DNA from: Pseudocolwellia sp. AS88
GTDB lineage: Bacteria; Pseudomonadota; Gammaproteobacteria; Enterobacterales; Alteromonadaceae
Length of the DNA: 35,586 nucleotides
Direction: 5' to 3'
NCBI RefSeq assembly: GCF_030551755.1
Contig: NZ_JAUPEC010000034.1
Coordinates: forward strand, 1 to 35,586
A program made the position numbers and the translations under genes. Positions within the stretch are counted from its first letter, which is position 1; every line of letters starts with the position of its first letter. Below the pieces are notes generated by a model. It was not told the DNA's origin and did not search any database. It saw nothing but the letters and a program-made list of their open reading frames with translations. This document shows positions 1 to 8,744 of this stretch, in pieces.

Positions 1-73
1 AAATATAAAACGCCCAATGAAGTACATCAGGCGTTTTAATTAAATGACTGTCAACCTATATTAGGACGGGTCA
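1..73. mobile_element. Insertion-sequence end, left copy (partial)
   Basis: These 73 bases are an exact reverse complement of 35512-35584. The inner tip reads TGACCCGTCC from outside the element inward, and a palindromic CCTAATATAGG lies just behind it. Further in is a hairpin with AAAACGCC/GGCGTTTT arms (about 8-31), of the kind found at transposase-gene ends or as a shield against read-through. A TG-tipped end with this layout suggests an IS3-like element, but no transposase codons lie inside the window, so the family is a guess. The rest of the element would lie to the left. Confidence 0.7.
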
Positions 74-127
74 TAATCTTGATAAAGCTAAACGATACTT
101 TAATAAATCAATGAGTTATTAAATCCA

Positions 128-147
128 TTAACCCGAGTTGAGGTTAA
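128..147 (+). repeat. Single copy of the CCCGAG(T/C)TGAGGTTA repeat end
   Basis: This 20-base stretch matches the right arm of the inverted-repeat element at 23684-23793 (core CCCGAG, then TTGAGGTTAA). No partner arm is visible between it and the IS end at 73. It is therefore either a solitary repeat or the surviving half of an element whose other half was lost when the IS inserted or the locus rearranged. Confidence 0.5.
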
Positions 148-191
148 TTAGCGCTATATGAATAAGCGTTGAATAACTTTAAGCTAAAATA

Positions 192-226
192 ATAAAGCCA
201 CATCATTTGTGGCTTTATGTTTTTTT
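192..226 (+). terminator. Rho-independent terminator, no plus-strand gene before it
   Basis: An 11-bp perfect stem (192-202 with 208-218, arms ATAAAGCCACA/TGTGGCTTTAT) with a 5-base loop is followed by a T run at 220-226 on the plus strand. No plus-strand gene precedes it in the window, so its gene probably lay to the left of the IS copy. In the other direction it could also end the minus-strand gene that stops at 287, although the T tract on that side is weaker. Confidence 0.75.
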
Positions 227-286
227 AATACTTGGTAAATACCTAAAAAGACTAACAATAGGTTATTCAAACTCGTTCATTATCAG

Positions 287-823
287 TTAATGAGTTGTGT
301 GAGCCATATGAGAGAGTAATAACCAGTCACCTAAGAATTTCTTTTTAAACACTAACATCGTCCGGCCTTTGAATACTTTTACTGCTGTATCACTATTATT
401 AGGTGTAATATAAAAGTTGAGTATAACTGTTCCTACACCGCCTTTTTCGGTAATGGACTCCTGCTCATAAGTTAAAGTACCATCCATTTCAGAAAAGTAG
501 GCTTCATACCAAGCTTGTATACTCTCAACGCCTTTAATAATCTGTAAGTTTGGGCTGGCATAAACGCTATCTTTATCATAGATAGACATCATAGCCGCAA
601 CATCCTTATTGTTAAAAGCATTCGTCCAATCAGTGATTGCTGCTTCTAGGGCTTTAACCTCACTACTTTTTTTAACTTCTGTTACTTCATTGGCTTTATC
701 AGCGTCTTTTTTGTTTTTAAATGTTGGTTGTTTTAAGGCTTCTGCTAAACCAAAGGCAGATGAAAAACCTGAAACTGACATTGTTGTTACAAATAACAAG
801 GATAATAAAACGGCTTTTTTCAT
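287..823 (-). CDS. Exported SnoaL-like / DUF4440 family protein
   Basis: The 178-residue product begins MKKAVLLSLLF and has a typical signal peptide, with likely cleavage near residue 25 after SSAFG. A charged linker follows. The C-terminal 115 or so residues look like a SnoaL-like (NTF2 fold) domain: a helix with DWTNAFNNKDVAAMMSIY, then a strand-rich half containing KGRTMLVFKK. Such domains bind or isomerise small molecules, but no catalytic residue can be assigned here. The open frame extends 14 codons upstream. I chose the internal ATG because ACGGAG lies seven bases before it and the signal peptide then starts correctly. It probably acts in the periplasm. It is monocistronic and divergent from the peptidase-ligase operon. 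Confidence 0.8.
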   Translation of the reverse strand: MKKAVLLSLLFVTTMSVSGFSSAFGLAEALKQPTFKNKKDADKANEVTEVKKSSEVKALEAAITDWTNAFNNKDVAAMMSIYDKDSVYASPNLQIIKGVESIQAWYEAYFSEMDGTLTYEQESITEKGGVGTVILNFYITPNNSDTAVKVFKGRTMLVFKKKFLGDWLLLSHMAHTTH

Positions 824-1438
824 TTTAATACTCCGTAAATAATTGGTTGAGTTTAATAAGATCATTGTAATCTTGTTGTTTGTTTTTTAGGCTGAATTAA
901 CTCAGAGTATCTCATATGCTTTTGATAAAGCAATAACAAGGATTTCAATGTTAAAAGCAGAAAGAATATAACTTTCTGTTTCCTATTTTACTACAGACAA
1001 TAAGTGGGTAATTTGTAATATTGAATGTAGAGGCTTTTTTTTATCCGACTTATAGCTAGGAATACCTCATAGAACACATATTTAGAACTGTTTAGATGAG
1101 TCTTTAATGACTCTAAACATATGGCACAAACTTATAACTTTTTTGATCAAAATATACCTCCTTTATATCTAAAAACTTTTGTTCTATAAATGTACAACTC
1201 GATATTTTAATTACCTGTATATATTTGTGCTTTTTCACTCGTTTCATTTCTTTTTATGCTGTTTTTATCTTTCGGTAAGGTATTGTTTTATATGTATTAA
1301 ATGTGTCGTTGAAAATAGTTTTAATTATCGATAAATAAATATTGCTAAAGTTTAAATTCAGGTATATAAATCGCAAAAAACAACCTAATAAATAGAAAAA
1401 TTTAGGTGATTTAAATTGAGGTTTTTTAGAGAGCGATA
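824..1438. other. Long AT-rich divergent intergenic region
   Basis: This 615-base gap separates the minus-strand SnoaL-like gene from the plus-strand M42/RimK operon, so it must hold both promoters. It is strongly AT-rich and has no open frame with a credible start signal. I could not pick a confident -35/-10 pair. A small inverted repeat (CCTAA/TTAGG) lies near 1384-1407, shortly before the operon. Nothing else stands out. Confidence 0.5.
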
Positions 1439-2536
1439 ATGCCAAATAACCAAGTAAGTTCTGTTGTAAATAGTTTGCCAGAAGCATTAGTTAATTTAAT
1501 AGCACAATTAATCCGTAGTCCAAGTGTTGTTGGTGCCGAACATTCATTTTTTCGCGTTTTACAGCGAGAGCTTGAAGAGCGTGGCGCTAAAGTAACTTGG
1601 TACCAAGGCATACTTGTTGCGCAAGGTAATGATCCTGAAAGTTTATTCTTTTCAGCTCATATAGATCGCCACGGACTTATTTGTACAGGTCCTAACGAAT
1701 TTCAATATGCGGCCTTTGTATCAGGTAATCGATCTGGTTTATTAGGCAATTCAGTTGATGAAGAGCTGATGCGTAAGATCGTTAAGCGTTTTCCTGATCA
1801 GAACGTTTACGCTTACGAACCTTGGTCAGGTGCTTATCGTGGCGCTGGAAAAGTTAAGCATTCGTATATTTGCCCTAAACGTAAAAACCTAATTTTCGAA
1901 TTAGAAAACTTACAGCATTTAGTGGCAGGTACGCCGATTGCTTTTGCTGACAAGTTATCTATAACCGATGATGCTTTAATCGGGCAGTTAGACAATGTGT
2001 TAACAGCTGCCGTGCTTGTTTATATGTTTGAATTAGGTTTTCAAGGAACCGCTTTTTTTACTGCAGAAGAAGAGTGCGGTAACAGTTGGCAATATTTACT
2101 TGAATGGTTTTTGCGCTTTGGCGGACAAACTAATCAGTTGGTAGTGGTTGATACAAGCCCATTTCCTGATTTCGAAACAGCTGAAAAACAAGATCTTGTA
2201 CTGCGTAATTGTGATGCTAATGCAAATTTTAACCAAGAACTAACTGAAAAGTTAACTCAGATTTGTGAAAAACATAATTACAGTGTGACTTTTAAAGATG
2301 AATACACACAAAAAATTAATGTTGATAGGTTAGCTCAAGGTCTTGATGCTTTTTCTATTGGTTCAACCGAAATGGGTAGAATTATTAACGGCTCAAACGG
2401 AATAGTTGATGGTACAACATTACAAATACCGACCTCTGGATACCATACCATGTCGGAATCGGCGCCAATAAAATCAGTGGCTGCCTTTTTAGATATTATT
2501 ATCAATCTTGCTAAATTAGAGAACAGAAATGCATAA
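1439..2536 (+). CDS. M42/M20-like zinc peptidase, first gene of RimK operon
   Basis: This 365-residue cytosolic protein has no signal peptide. It carries the order of motifs expected for a co-catalytic di-zinc peptidase of the M42/M28/M20 clan: FSAHIDRHG (His74, Asp76), GQLDN (Asp185, bridging position), TAEEECGN (Glu210 and Glu211), VVVDTS (Asp238) and GYHTMSE (His336). The overall layout is closest to M42 aminopeptidases, so hydrolysis of a peptide or amide bond is likely, but the substrate is unknown. A GAGAG ribosome site precedes the ATG. Its last eight bases overlap the start of the RimK-type ligase, so the two are almost certainly translated together. This suggests that it processes the ligase's substrate or product. 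Confidence 0.85.
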   Translation: MPNNQVSSVVNSLPEALVNLIAQLIRSPSVVGAEHSFFRVLQRELEERGAKVTWYQGILVAQGNDPESLFFSAHIDRHGLICTGPNEFQYAAFVSGNRSGLLGNSVDEELMRKIVKRFPDQNVYAYEPWSGAYRGAGKVKHSYICPKRKNLIFELENLQHLVAGTPIAFADKLSITDDALIGQLDNVLTAAVLVYMFELGFQGTAFFTAEEECGNSWQYLLEWFLRFGGQTNQLVVVDTSPFPDFETAEKQDLVLRNCDANANFNQELTEKLTQICEKHNYSVTFKDEYTQKINVDRLAQGLDAFSIGSTEMGRIINGSNGIVDGTTLQIPTSGYHTMSESAPIKSVAAFLDIIINLAKLENRNA

Positions 2537-3965
2537 AACCTTAATCATTTGTGATGATATAAATGACGTATTAATTGAAAACTCAACTGGCGTTATAAGT
2601 TTCAAAGATTACTTAGAACAATACCCAAAGAAGGGTGAACCTAAAACTCGTATTATTAACTTATGTGATACCGCTCAGTATTTGAGTAAAGGTTATTATT
2701 GTTCATTATTGGCTGAAGCTAGACAGCATCAAGCTTTGCCAAGTGTTAAAACAATAAACGAACTGCGTGATATTTCTGAAGATCATAGCTCAATTATTGA
2801 TAATATTTTATCGTTAACAAAAAATGCCAACGGCACTGAATTCCTAATCTTTTTAGGATGGACCGAAGATACTCGTATTCAAAAATCAGCACGTAAGCTT
2901 TTTGAGTTATTTCCTGCACCTATATTGAAAGTAACCCTTTCTGGTTCAGGTGTTGCTGATATAACTCGTTTATCGATCACTGAATTGTCGGCTGAAAATA
3001 AGATCTTATTTTTAAACCAACTTAGTCACTTTACCGGTGCTGTTTGGCGTACCAATAAATCTAAAACACAACGCTGGGAAATGGCTATTTTGGTTAATCC
3101 AGATGAAGCTTTTCCACCTAGCTGTAATCAAGCATTAAAACGTTTTGTTAAAGCGGCCAAGAAGTTTGGTATTAAAGCTGATTTAGTGACGACAACCGAT
3201 GCCGCACAAATCTTAAATTATGATGCGTTATTTATTCGTGAAACTACCGCGATAGATCACCATACATACAAAATTGCACGCAAAGCTGAATCTGCTGGTT
3301 TGGTGGTATTAGATGATCCCGACTCTATTTTAAAGTGCTGTAATAAAGTGTTTTTACATGATGCTTTTAATTATAAAAAAGTACCAAGCCCAAAAACCTC
3401 AGTATTCATGCAAGGGGGGGATGAGTTAATTACTAATATAGAAGCAGGGTATAGCTATCCTATTGTATTGAAAATGCCAGAAGGCTCATTCTCAAATGGT
3501 GTGTATAAAGTTGAAAACAAAGAAGAGTTAGTTGAAAAACTGGCTGAATTATTTGAGCTTTCAGCTTTAGTACTGGTACAAGAATATTTATATACAGATT
3601 TTGATTGGCGCATTGGTATTTTAAATGGCCGGCCTATTTACGCTTGTCGTTATCATATGGCGCGCAACCATTGGCAAATTTATAATCACAAAGCGAGTAA
3701 AAAATTCTCGTCAGGTAACTTTGATACGTTACCAACATTTGAAGTGCCAAAAGCCGTGTTAGATGCCGCAATAAAGTCAGCGAACTTGGTCGGTAATGGA
3801 TTTTATGGTGTTGATTTAAAACAGAAAGATAAACAAGTTTATGTGATTGAAGTGAACGATAACCCAAGTGTCGATCATGGTATTGAAAACGCTTACTTAG
3901 GCGACGAGCTTTACATGCTGATTATGGCTGAATTTCAACGTCGTTTAGAAGAGAGAGGTCGCTAA
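2529..3965 (+). CDS. RimK-type ATP-grasp ligase with RLAN-like N-terminal domain
   Basis: This 478-residue protein has two parts. Residues 1 to about 190 form an N-terminal region resembling the RLAN domain found before some RimK-like enzymes (CDTAQYLSKGYYCSLLAEARQH). From about 200 to the end is an ATP-grasp fold with its expected landmarks: IVLKMPEGSFSNGV (nucleotide-binding lysine), VQEYL, DWRIGIL, and the metal-binding GVDLKQ...VIEVNDNPSVDHG. ATP-grasp enzymes of this group form amide bonds by way of acyl-phosphates, for example adding glutamates to a protein or peptide end. The acceptor is not known from sequence. The gene overlaps the M42-like gene by eight bases, and its stop is directly followed by the TTG start of the GNAT/C39 gene. 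Confidence 0.9.
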   Translation: MHKTLIICDDINDVLIENSTGVISFKDYLEQYPKKGEPKTRIINLCDTAQYLSKGYYCSLLAEARQHQALPSVKTINELRDISEDHSSIIDNILSLTKNANGTEFLIFLGWTEDTRIQKSARKLFELFPAPILKVTLSGSGVADITRLSITELSAENKILFLNQLSHFTGAVWRTNKSKTQRWEMAILVNPDEAFPPSCNQALKRFVKAAKKFGIKADLVTTTDAAQILNYDALFIRETTAIDHHTYKIARKAESAGLVVLDDPDSILKCCNKVFLHDAFNYKKVPSPKTSVFMQGGDELITNIEAGYSYPIVLKMPEGSFSNGVYKVENKEELVEKLAELFELSALVLVQEYLYTDFDWRIGILNGRPIYACRYHMARNHWQIYNHKASKKFSSGNFDTLPTFEVPKAVLDAAIKSANLVGNGFYGVDLKQKDKQVYVIEVNDNPSVDHGIENAYLGDELYMLIMAEFQRRLEERGR

Positions 3966-5096
3966 TTGAACACACAGCCTGATACTGATATTGGGTTTGA
4001 AAAAGTGCAATATCGTAAAGCTCAATTATCAGATATAAGTGATTTACTTGTAATTGAATCGACGTGTTTCACTTCAGACAAAATTAGTAAACGCAGTTTC
4101 ATTCGTTGGATAAATTCAGACAACGGTATCTTTATTGTCGCGCACCGTAATCAACAAGTTGTGTGTTATGGTTTGGTGTATTGCCATAAAGGACGGCGCT
4201 TAGTTCGCTTATACTCTATGGCAGTTTTACCTGCTGTGCGTAAGCAAGGTATTGCTGAAAATTTATTACAACAACTTGAACAAGCATCTGCTGCTCAAGG
4301 TCGTTTGTTTATGCGTTTAGAGGTAAATAAAAATAACCATAACGCTATTCGTTTATACGAAGCGGCGGGTTATCGCATTTTTGGTGAATATTCAGATTAT
4401 TACGAAGATCATAGTGATGCGTTGCGTATGCAAAAGAAAATTTTGCGTGCGAACACCCATCAGATATCTCGTATAACACCTTGGTATGCACAAACAACAG
4501 CGTTTACTTGTGGCCCTTCAGCTTTGATGATGGCAATGACTTCGTTAGATGACAAAATAGAATTAAGCCAAGTATTAGAGCTGGCTCTGTGGCGTGAAGC
4601 AACAACCATCTTTATGACGTCAGGTCATGGTGGTTGTCACCCTATTGGTTTAGGTCTTGCCGCTAAGCGACGTGGTTTCGAAGCCATGGTATATATTAAT
4701 ACTGAAGATGTGTTATTTACCGATGGTGTTCGCACTGAAGACAAAAAACAGATCATGACAACGGTTGATAACCAATTCAAAGCAGAGGCGCTTGAGCTTG
4801 GTGTTGAAATTAACTATCAAACCGTTGAGCAAGAGCAAATATCCCTTTGGCTTGAGCAAGGTTATGCGGTTTTAGTATTGATCAGTACTTATCGTTTAGA
4901 TGGTAAAAAATCACCTCATTGGGTTACAGTAACTCATATTGATGATATGTGTTTATACGTACATGATCCTGATTTAGACGAACACGACCACAACGCTTTT
5001 GACTGTCAGCATGTACCTATCGCACGTGATGATTTCGACAAAATGGCAAGCTTTGGTGCAAGCCGACTTCGTACAGCTGTAGTGATCAAGAAGTAA
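3966..5096 (+). CDS. GNAT acetyltransferase fused to C39-like cysteine peptidase
   Basis: This 376-residue fusion has a RimI-like GNAT domain at residues 14-160, with acetyl-CoA loop VRKQGIA at 91-97 and the terminal NHNAIRLYEAAGY helix. It is followed by a C39-like papain-fold peptidase (Peptidase_C39_3 type) from about 168. The catalytic set is visible as Gln176, Cys182 (FTCGPSAL), His318 (SPHWVTVTHI) and Asp334 (HDPD). The start is TTG, directly abutting the ligase stop. GAGAGG seven bases upstream supports it, and the next in-frame candidate, GTG at 4005, has no such site. In the operon the fusion can acylate and cleave what the ATP-grasp enzyme builds. There is no signal peptide. A strong terminator follows. 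Confidence 0.88.
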   Translation: MNTQPDTDIGFEKVQYRKAQLSDISDLLVIESTCFTSDKISKRSFIRWINSDNGIFIVAHRNQQVVCYGLVYCHKGRRLVRLYSMAVLPAVRKQGIAENLLQQLEQASAAQGRLFMRLEVNKNNHNAIRLYEAAGYRIFGEYSDYYEDHSDALRMQKKILRANTHQISRITPWYAQTTAFTCGPSALMMAMTSLDDKIELSQVLELALWREATTIFMTSGHGGCHPIGLGLAAKRRGFEAMVYINTEDVLFTDGVRTEDKKQIMTTVDNQFKAEALELGVEINYQTVEQEQISLWLEQGYAVLVLISTYRLDGKKSPHWVTVTHIDDMCLYVHDPDLDEHDHNAFDCQHVPIARDDFDKMASFGASRLRTAVVIKK

Positions 5097-5109
5097 AAAC
5101 TCAACATAT

Positions 5110-5138
5110 AATGGCGACTATAACAGGTCGCCATTTTT
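5110..5138 (+). terminator. Terminator of the M42-RimK-GNAT/C39 operon
   Basis: A perfect 8-bp stem (5110-5117 with 5128-5135, arms AATGGCGA/TCGCCATT) has a 10-base loop and a following TTT. It lies 13 bases after the GNAT/C39 stop, closing the operon. Confidence 0.8.
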
Positions 5139-5237
5139 AATTGTTTCAGGCTATTTCTATTCGGTGCTTATCCATCCAATTTATTCTCAATTGATTATAA
5201 TAAAGGTAGATACCTTTTAATGAGTGGATGTACTTTC

Positions 5238-6293
5238 ATGAGTATGCTTTTCTTATATGTATTTATCGCTATTGTTGTTTCCTTTGTCTGCTCTGTTTTA
5301 GAAGCCGTTTTACTCAGTGTTAACCACGCTTATATTGAAAACCTTATTAGAAAAGGTTCAGCTATTGGTCGTATATTTAGAAAACTGAAAGACGATGTCG
5401 GCAAGCCATTAATTGCTATTTTAACGTTAAACACCATAGCCCACACTATTGGAGCTGCCGGAGCTGGTGCTCAAGCTGCGCTAGTATTTGGTAATACTTA
5501 TGTTGGTATTTTTTCTGCTGTTTTAACACTACTTATTCTTATCTTTTCTGAAATTATTCCTAAAACAATTGGCGCACATTATTGGCGAGAACTCGTGCCT
5601 TTTACTGCTCATACATTAAGGTTCATGACATGGAGCTTATATCCCTTTATTAAATTGGCAGAGCTAGTAACATCACCATTTGAGAACAAGTCGATTGTTA
5701 CAGGTTTAAGCCGAGATGAGTTTGTAGCTATGGCAGAATTAAGTACAAAAGAAGGGCAGTTAGGCGAACAAGAATCCAACTTACTTAAGAGTTTAATGTT
5801 GCTGAAAGGAGTGAATGTTAAAGATGCGATGACACCACGTATGGTGATGTTTACGCTTTCTAGCACCTTGTTAGTTGAAGAATACTTTCATAAATACGAT
5901 AAAGTCTATTTTTCTCGAATACCTGTTTACTGTGATGAAATGGAAAACATTATTGGTTATGTACTACGTAGTGATTTATTGCTAGCGCAAGCAAGAGGTA
6001 ATGGTCGTAAACCTGTATCGAACTACCTTTATTCTATAGTGACTGTTGTTGACTCCATGAGAATAAAACTCGTGTTTCAAAAGTTACTAAAAGATAGGTC
6101 TCACTTGATGATAGTGGTTAATGAATATGGAAGTGTGCAAGGACTAATTACTTTAGAAGATGTTATTGAAACCATTTTAGGTTTAGAAATTGTTGATGAA
6201 AAGGATAAAACCGTCGATATGCAGCATGAAGCACGTAAATTATGGAAGAAAAGAGCAAAAGAAAATGGTGTAGATTTAAACACTGAAAATTAA
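5238..6293 (+). CDS. CNNM/DUF21 membrane protein with CBS pair (hemolysin-like)
   Basis: The product is a cyclin-M-type (DUF21) membrane protein. Three to four hydrophobic segments occupy roughly the first 145 residues, including the SVLEAVLLSV and LTLNTIAHTIGA signatures. A cytosolic CBS-domain pair spans about 180-325 (KDAMTPRMVMF, VVNEYGSVQGLITLEDVIETILG). It ends soon after, so it lacks the CorC_HlyC domain of the longer CorC/YfjD relatives. Members are linked to Mg2+ or other divalent-cation export; the role here is inferred. Three ATGs compete (5220, 5238, 5244). I prefer 5238 because the hydrophobic stretch then starts at once and the 5220 codon has AAGG 13 bases away, but the support is weak. 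It is probably a single-gene unit. Confidence 0.88.
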   Translation: MSMLFLYVFIAIVVSFVCSVLEAVLLSVNHAYIENLIRKGSAIGRIFRKLKDDVGKPLIAILTLNTIAHTIGAAGAGAQAALVFGNTYVGIFSAVLTLLILIFSEIIPKTIGAHYWRELVPFTAHTLRFMTWSLYPFIKLAELVTSPFENKSIVTGLSRDEFVAMAELSTKEGQLGEQESNLLKSLMLLKGVNVKDAMTPRMVMFTLSSTLLVEEYFHKYDKVYFSRIPVYCDEMENIIGYVLRSDLLLAQARGNGRKPVSNYLYSIVTVVDSMRIKLVFQKLLKDRSHLMIVVNEYGSVQGLITLEDVIETILGLEIVDEKDKTVDMQHEARKLWKKRAKENGVDLNTEN

Positions 6294-6363
6294 AAGAGAA
6301 AATAACTGATTTATTTAGCTAACTATTTTTGTAAGCCGTATTCGTATAGAATTACCACTGTAA

Positions 6364-6399
6364 TCCCTAACTAGTTTTGAATTCGTTAAAACTTAGGGA
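6364..6399 (+). terminator. Hairpin after the DUF21-CBS gene, possible terminator
   Basis: The outer stem TCCCTAA/TTAGGGA (6364-6370 with 6393-6399) continues into GTTTT/AAAAC (6374-6378 with 6388-6392) after a 3-base bulge. An AT-rich run with TTTTT follows only 11 bases later, so termination is plausible but not certain. It stands about 70 bases after the upstream stop. Confidence 0.4.
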
Positions 6400-6474
6400 A
6401 TTATTATATTTTTCCAAATAGTAAAGCTGAATAAGCTTGCCTTCTAATCTCTTTCTAAAAATGATGTAAAACAA

Positions 6475-7344
6475 ATGAATGAAATAACAATAGCAACCCA
6501 TAACGGTAATTTTCATGCAGACGATGTATTTAGTATCGCAGCACTTACCAACATTTTTCCAACGTTTAAATTAATACGTACTCGAGATTTAGAGCTTATT
6601 GGTAAAGCTGACATAGTGATAGATGTTGGTGGTGAATATGATGCAGACGCAGGTCGTTTTGATCATCATCAACGTGGTGGCGCTGGCGCACGAGAAAATG
6701 GCATTCCGTATTCTTCATTTGGTTTGATTTGGCAAAAATATGGTTTAGAAATATGTGGCGGTAATCAAGACGTTGCTAATTCGGTTGATGCTGGTTTAGT
6801 GTCAACAATTGACGCTATAGATTGTGGTCATGTTGAAGGTGTTCCTACGGGCATTAGTCTTAGCCAAACCATTTCAATGTTTAACCCAACATGGCAAGAA
6901 GATATGCATGTAGATACTTGTTTTGATGAAGCTGTTGTATTTGCATCACATGTTTTAACTCGCTTTATCGCATCATCAAGCGGCGGTATTAGCGCTAAAA
7001 CTATTGTGGCAGAAGCTATCGAAAATGCAGAAGATCCACGAGTTATTGTATTAGAGAAATACATTCCATGGAAAAGAACAGTTCACGCTTTATCTCAAGA
7101 AGCGTTATACATGATTTATCCATCTCAATCAGGACAATGGCGCATTCAAACTGTACCTGTTGAGCCTGGTTCATTTGAAGACAGAAAACCACTACCTGCA
7201 GCTTGGGCTGGTTTAGCCGATAAAGAGCTACAAGACGTAACCGGTATCGCCGATGCGATGTTCTGTCATAACGGATTGTTTATCGCAGGTTCAGAGTCAT
7301 TTGAAAGCACAATGAAAATGGCTGCTATGGCACTTGCTGAGTAG
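6475..7344 (+). CDS. MYG1-family DHH hydrolase (UPF0160)
   Basis: The 289-residue length matches bacterial members of the MYG1/UPF0160 family of DHH-type metal-dependent hydrolases; the eukaryotic MYG1 is a 3'-5' RNA exonuclease. The N terminus has THNGNFHADDVFS (His9, Asp16/Asp17), followed by DVGGEYD, the DHH-like FDHHQRGGAG, and DAIDCGH. The C-terminal half ends with the family's QVTG-like LQDVTGIADAMFCHNG and FIAGSESFE. The natural substrate in bacteria is not established. The chosen ATG puts the His-rich motif at the usual distance from the start, although the upstream ribosome site is poor. A strong bidirectional terminator separates it from the convergent lipoprotein gene. Confidence 0.92.
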   Translation: MNEITIATHNGNFHADDVFSIAALTNIFPTFKLIRTRDLELIGKADIVIDVGGEYDADAGRFDHHQRGGAGARENGIPYSSFGLIWQKYGLEICGGNQDVANSVDAGLVSTIDAIDCGHVEGVPTGISLSQTISMFNPTWQEDMHVDTCFDEAVVFASHVLTRFIASSSGGISAKTIVAEAIENAEDPRVIVLEKYIPWKRTVHALSQEALYMIYPSQSGQWRIQTVPVEPGSFEDRKPLPAAWAGLADKELQDVTGIADAMFCHNGLFIAGSESFESTMKMAAMALAE

Positions 7345-7359
7345 AAGAAAAGCATGAAT

Positions 7360-7393
7360 AAAAACGGGATAACATGATTGTTATCCCGTTTTT
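7360..7393. terminator. Bidirectional terminator
   Basis: A perfect 14-bp stem (7360-7373 with 7380-7393) with a 6-base loop has an A run on the left arm and a T run on the right arm. It can therefore stop transcription from both the MYG1-family gene and the convergent lipoprotein gene. Confidence 0.9.
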
Positions 7394-7416
7394 GTATGCA
7401 TTATTATCTAATAGGT

Positions 7417-7944
7417 TTAGTTATTTGAGTCTAAAAAACTTCTCAGTTCATTTAATGCCGCTACCGAAAAGCCTCTGTCATAAAAATAGATAACCTTGCC
7501 ACTTTTATCTAACAGAATCACTCTCGTGTTATTAGGTGTTTCGTTACCTGTATACTCTTGAACTCTTTCACCATCTTCATAAACGGTAACAACGCCTTTC
7601 CATAATTCTTTTGGAATACCTTTACGCATACCGTTATTGATCATAGTACTGAACATACGAGGAAATAAACCTTGAATTGTTGGTATTTCATAAACATCAA
7701 CAAGGGTTTCAGTCATATCTAAGCCAATTAACCAACGGTCAATATCGAACTGTGAATCTTGTTTATAACCCACCAATAATAAAGTTAACTTACCCTTAAA
7801 ATCTTCAGGTAGATTGACCTGCTCTTGCTCTAAAGATTCGCCTAACACAGAAGGAAAGGTGCTACCTGTAATGTCTTTATTTGAATAAGTTGTACTACAA
7901 CCTGTCGCTATAAATATGAAGCAAGATAATAGAAAAACACGCAT
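7417..7944 (-). CDS. Lipoprotein with thioredoxin-like/ATP10-like fold
   Basis: The 175-residue precursor has a short signal and lipobox FIATGC (lipidated Cys16), so it should sit in the cell envelope facing the periplasm. The mature part has the alternating pattern of a thioredoxin/AhpC fold: GKLTLLLVGYKQ as the first strand, a central helical block, then VVTVYEDG and TRVILLDKSGKVIYFYDRGF as the last strands. It has no CXXC pair, so disulfide chemistry is unlikely. The layout is reminiscent of the ATP10 family, a resemblance rather than an assignment. AGAGAG lies just upstream of the ATG. It is monocistronic. Confidence 0.75.
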   Translation of the reverse strand: MRVFLLSCFIFIATGCSTTYSNKDITGSTFPSVLGESLEQEQVNLPEDFKGKLTLLLVGYKQDSQFDIDRWLIGLDMTETLVDVYEIPTIQGLFPRMFSTMINNGMRKGIPKELWKGVVTVYEDGERVQEYTGNETPNNTRVILLDKSGKVIYFYDRGFSVAALNELRSFLDSNN

Positions 7945-8210
7945 TTGAATACTCTCTTTTGAATAATGACTTTGTATTACTTAGGTTATATAAATCAATA
8001 CGATGTAAAAGTAAGTTTAGCTCACAATTTTTTTAATATTCCAACATTTTACCTTTTTATACTGCCAGCATTGCATCTATAAAGTGCTCCAAATATTAAA
8101 TATATCGACAAAATAATGATTTAATTTAAACCAAAAAGCTTTTTTCCGCGTATTGATTTAATGAAAGCAGAAAATACGATATTTATTTCAGTTAATACGA
8201 GGAAATTATT

Positions 8211-8462
8211 ATGGATTTTAAACCAACAATAATAGGTGTAGCTGAAGCAACACATTACTTAGTAGGCGGAACAGATGTTGATGATAATTTTACTGCCTTA
8301 CCGGCTTTGGGTGATGTTGTAATATGTAACTCTTTGTCATCGGCAAAGCAATTGTTGCGTGATAATGATATGTTAGAAGCTCAGTTAACCTTGCAAACTC
8401 CTTACGATGAGATGTGCGGTTTACCAACATCCAGAGTTACGCATGAAACTGTATTATTATAA
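8211..8462 (+). CDS. Small conserved protein, possibly DUF6482 family
   Basis: This is an 83-residue acidic soluble protein with no signal peptide or membrane segment. The C-terminal APYDEM-like stretch (TPYDEMCGL) and the strand-helix layout recall DUF6482 proteins of gammaproteobacteria, but the match is from memory and weak. A clear GAGGA ribosome site precedes the ATG. It is the first of three closely spaced plus-strand small genes (31-base gap to the next). Function is unknown. Confidence 0.65.
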   Translation: MDFKPTIIGVAEATHYLVGGTDVDDNFTALPALGDVVICNSLSSAKQLLRDNDMLEAQLTLQTPYDEMCGLPTSRVTHETVLL

Positions 8463-8493
8463 GTAGTGCAACTTAACTAAAGGAAAAGTTAAT

Positions 8494-8739
8494 ATGAATT
8501 TAACCCTCCATCTCAATGTTTATAATCATATCGTTACAAATGGCGAGAAAAAGAGCGATAAGTACGTTTTGGGCGAACTATCGGCTTGGCACGACTTTGA
8601 TGGCTATACGTGCTTTTTGGGTTATAAAGAACTGACTATGAGCTTATATTTTCATGGGAAGTTCTCATATGATTATGAAAAAGAGACAACACGGGAAGAG
8701 TTCATCGCTTTGATCGAAAAAATGCAGTCAGAGTTATAA
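8494..8739 (+). CDS. Small conserved protein, probable DUF3081 family
   Basis: This 81-residue soluble protein has a central block of AWHDFDGYTCFLGYK, then LTMSLYFHGKFSYDYE, which resembles the DFDGYT and LTLMFH blocks I associate with DUF3081. No enzymatic motif is visible and the function is unknown. AAAGGA lies upstream of the ATG. Its stop is five bases before the TTG start of the CIA30 gene, so translation of the two is likely coupled. Confidence 0.7.
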   Translation: MNLTLHLNVYNHIVTNGEKKSDKYVLGELSAWHDFDGYTCFLGYKELTMSLYFHGKFSYDYEKETTREEFIALIEKMQSEL

Positions 8740-8744
8740 CAAGC

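Noticed and set aside
1254-1611. Minus-strand open frames over the start of the M42-like gene
   Set aside because: They have no ribosome site, atypical composition, and lie antisense to a well-supported gene.
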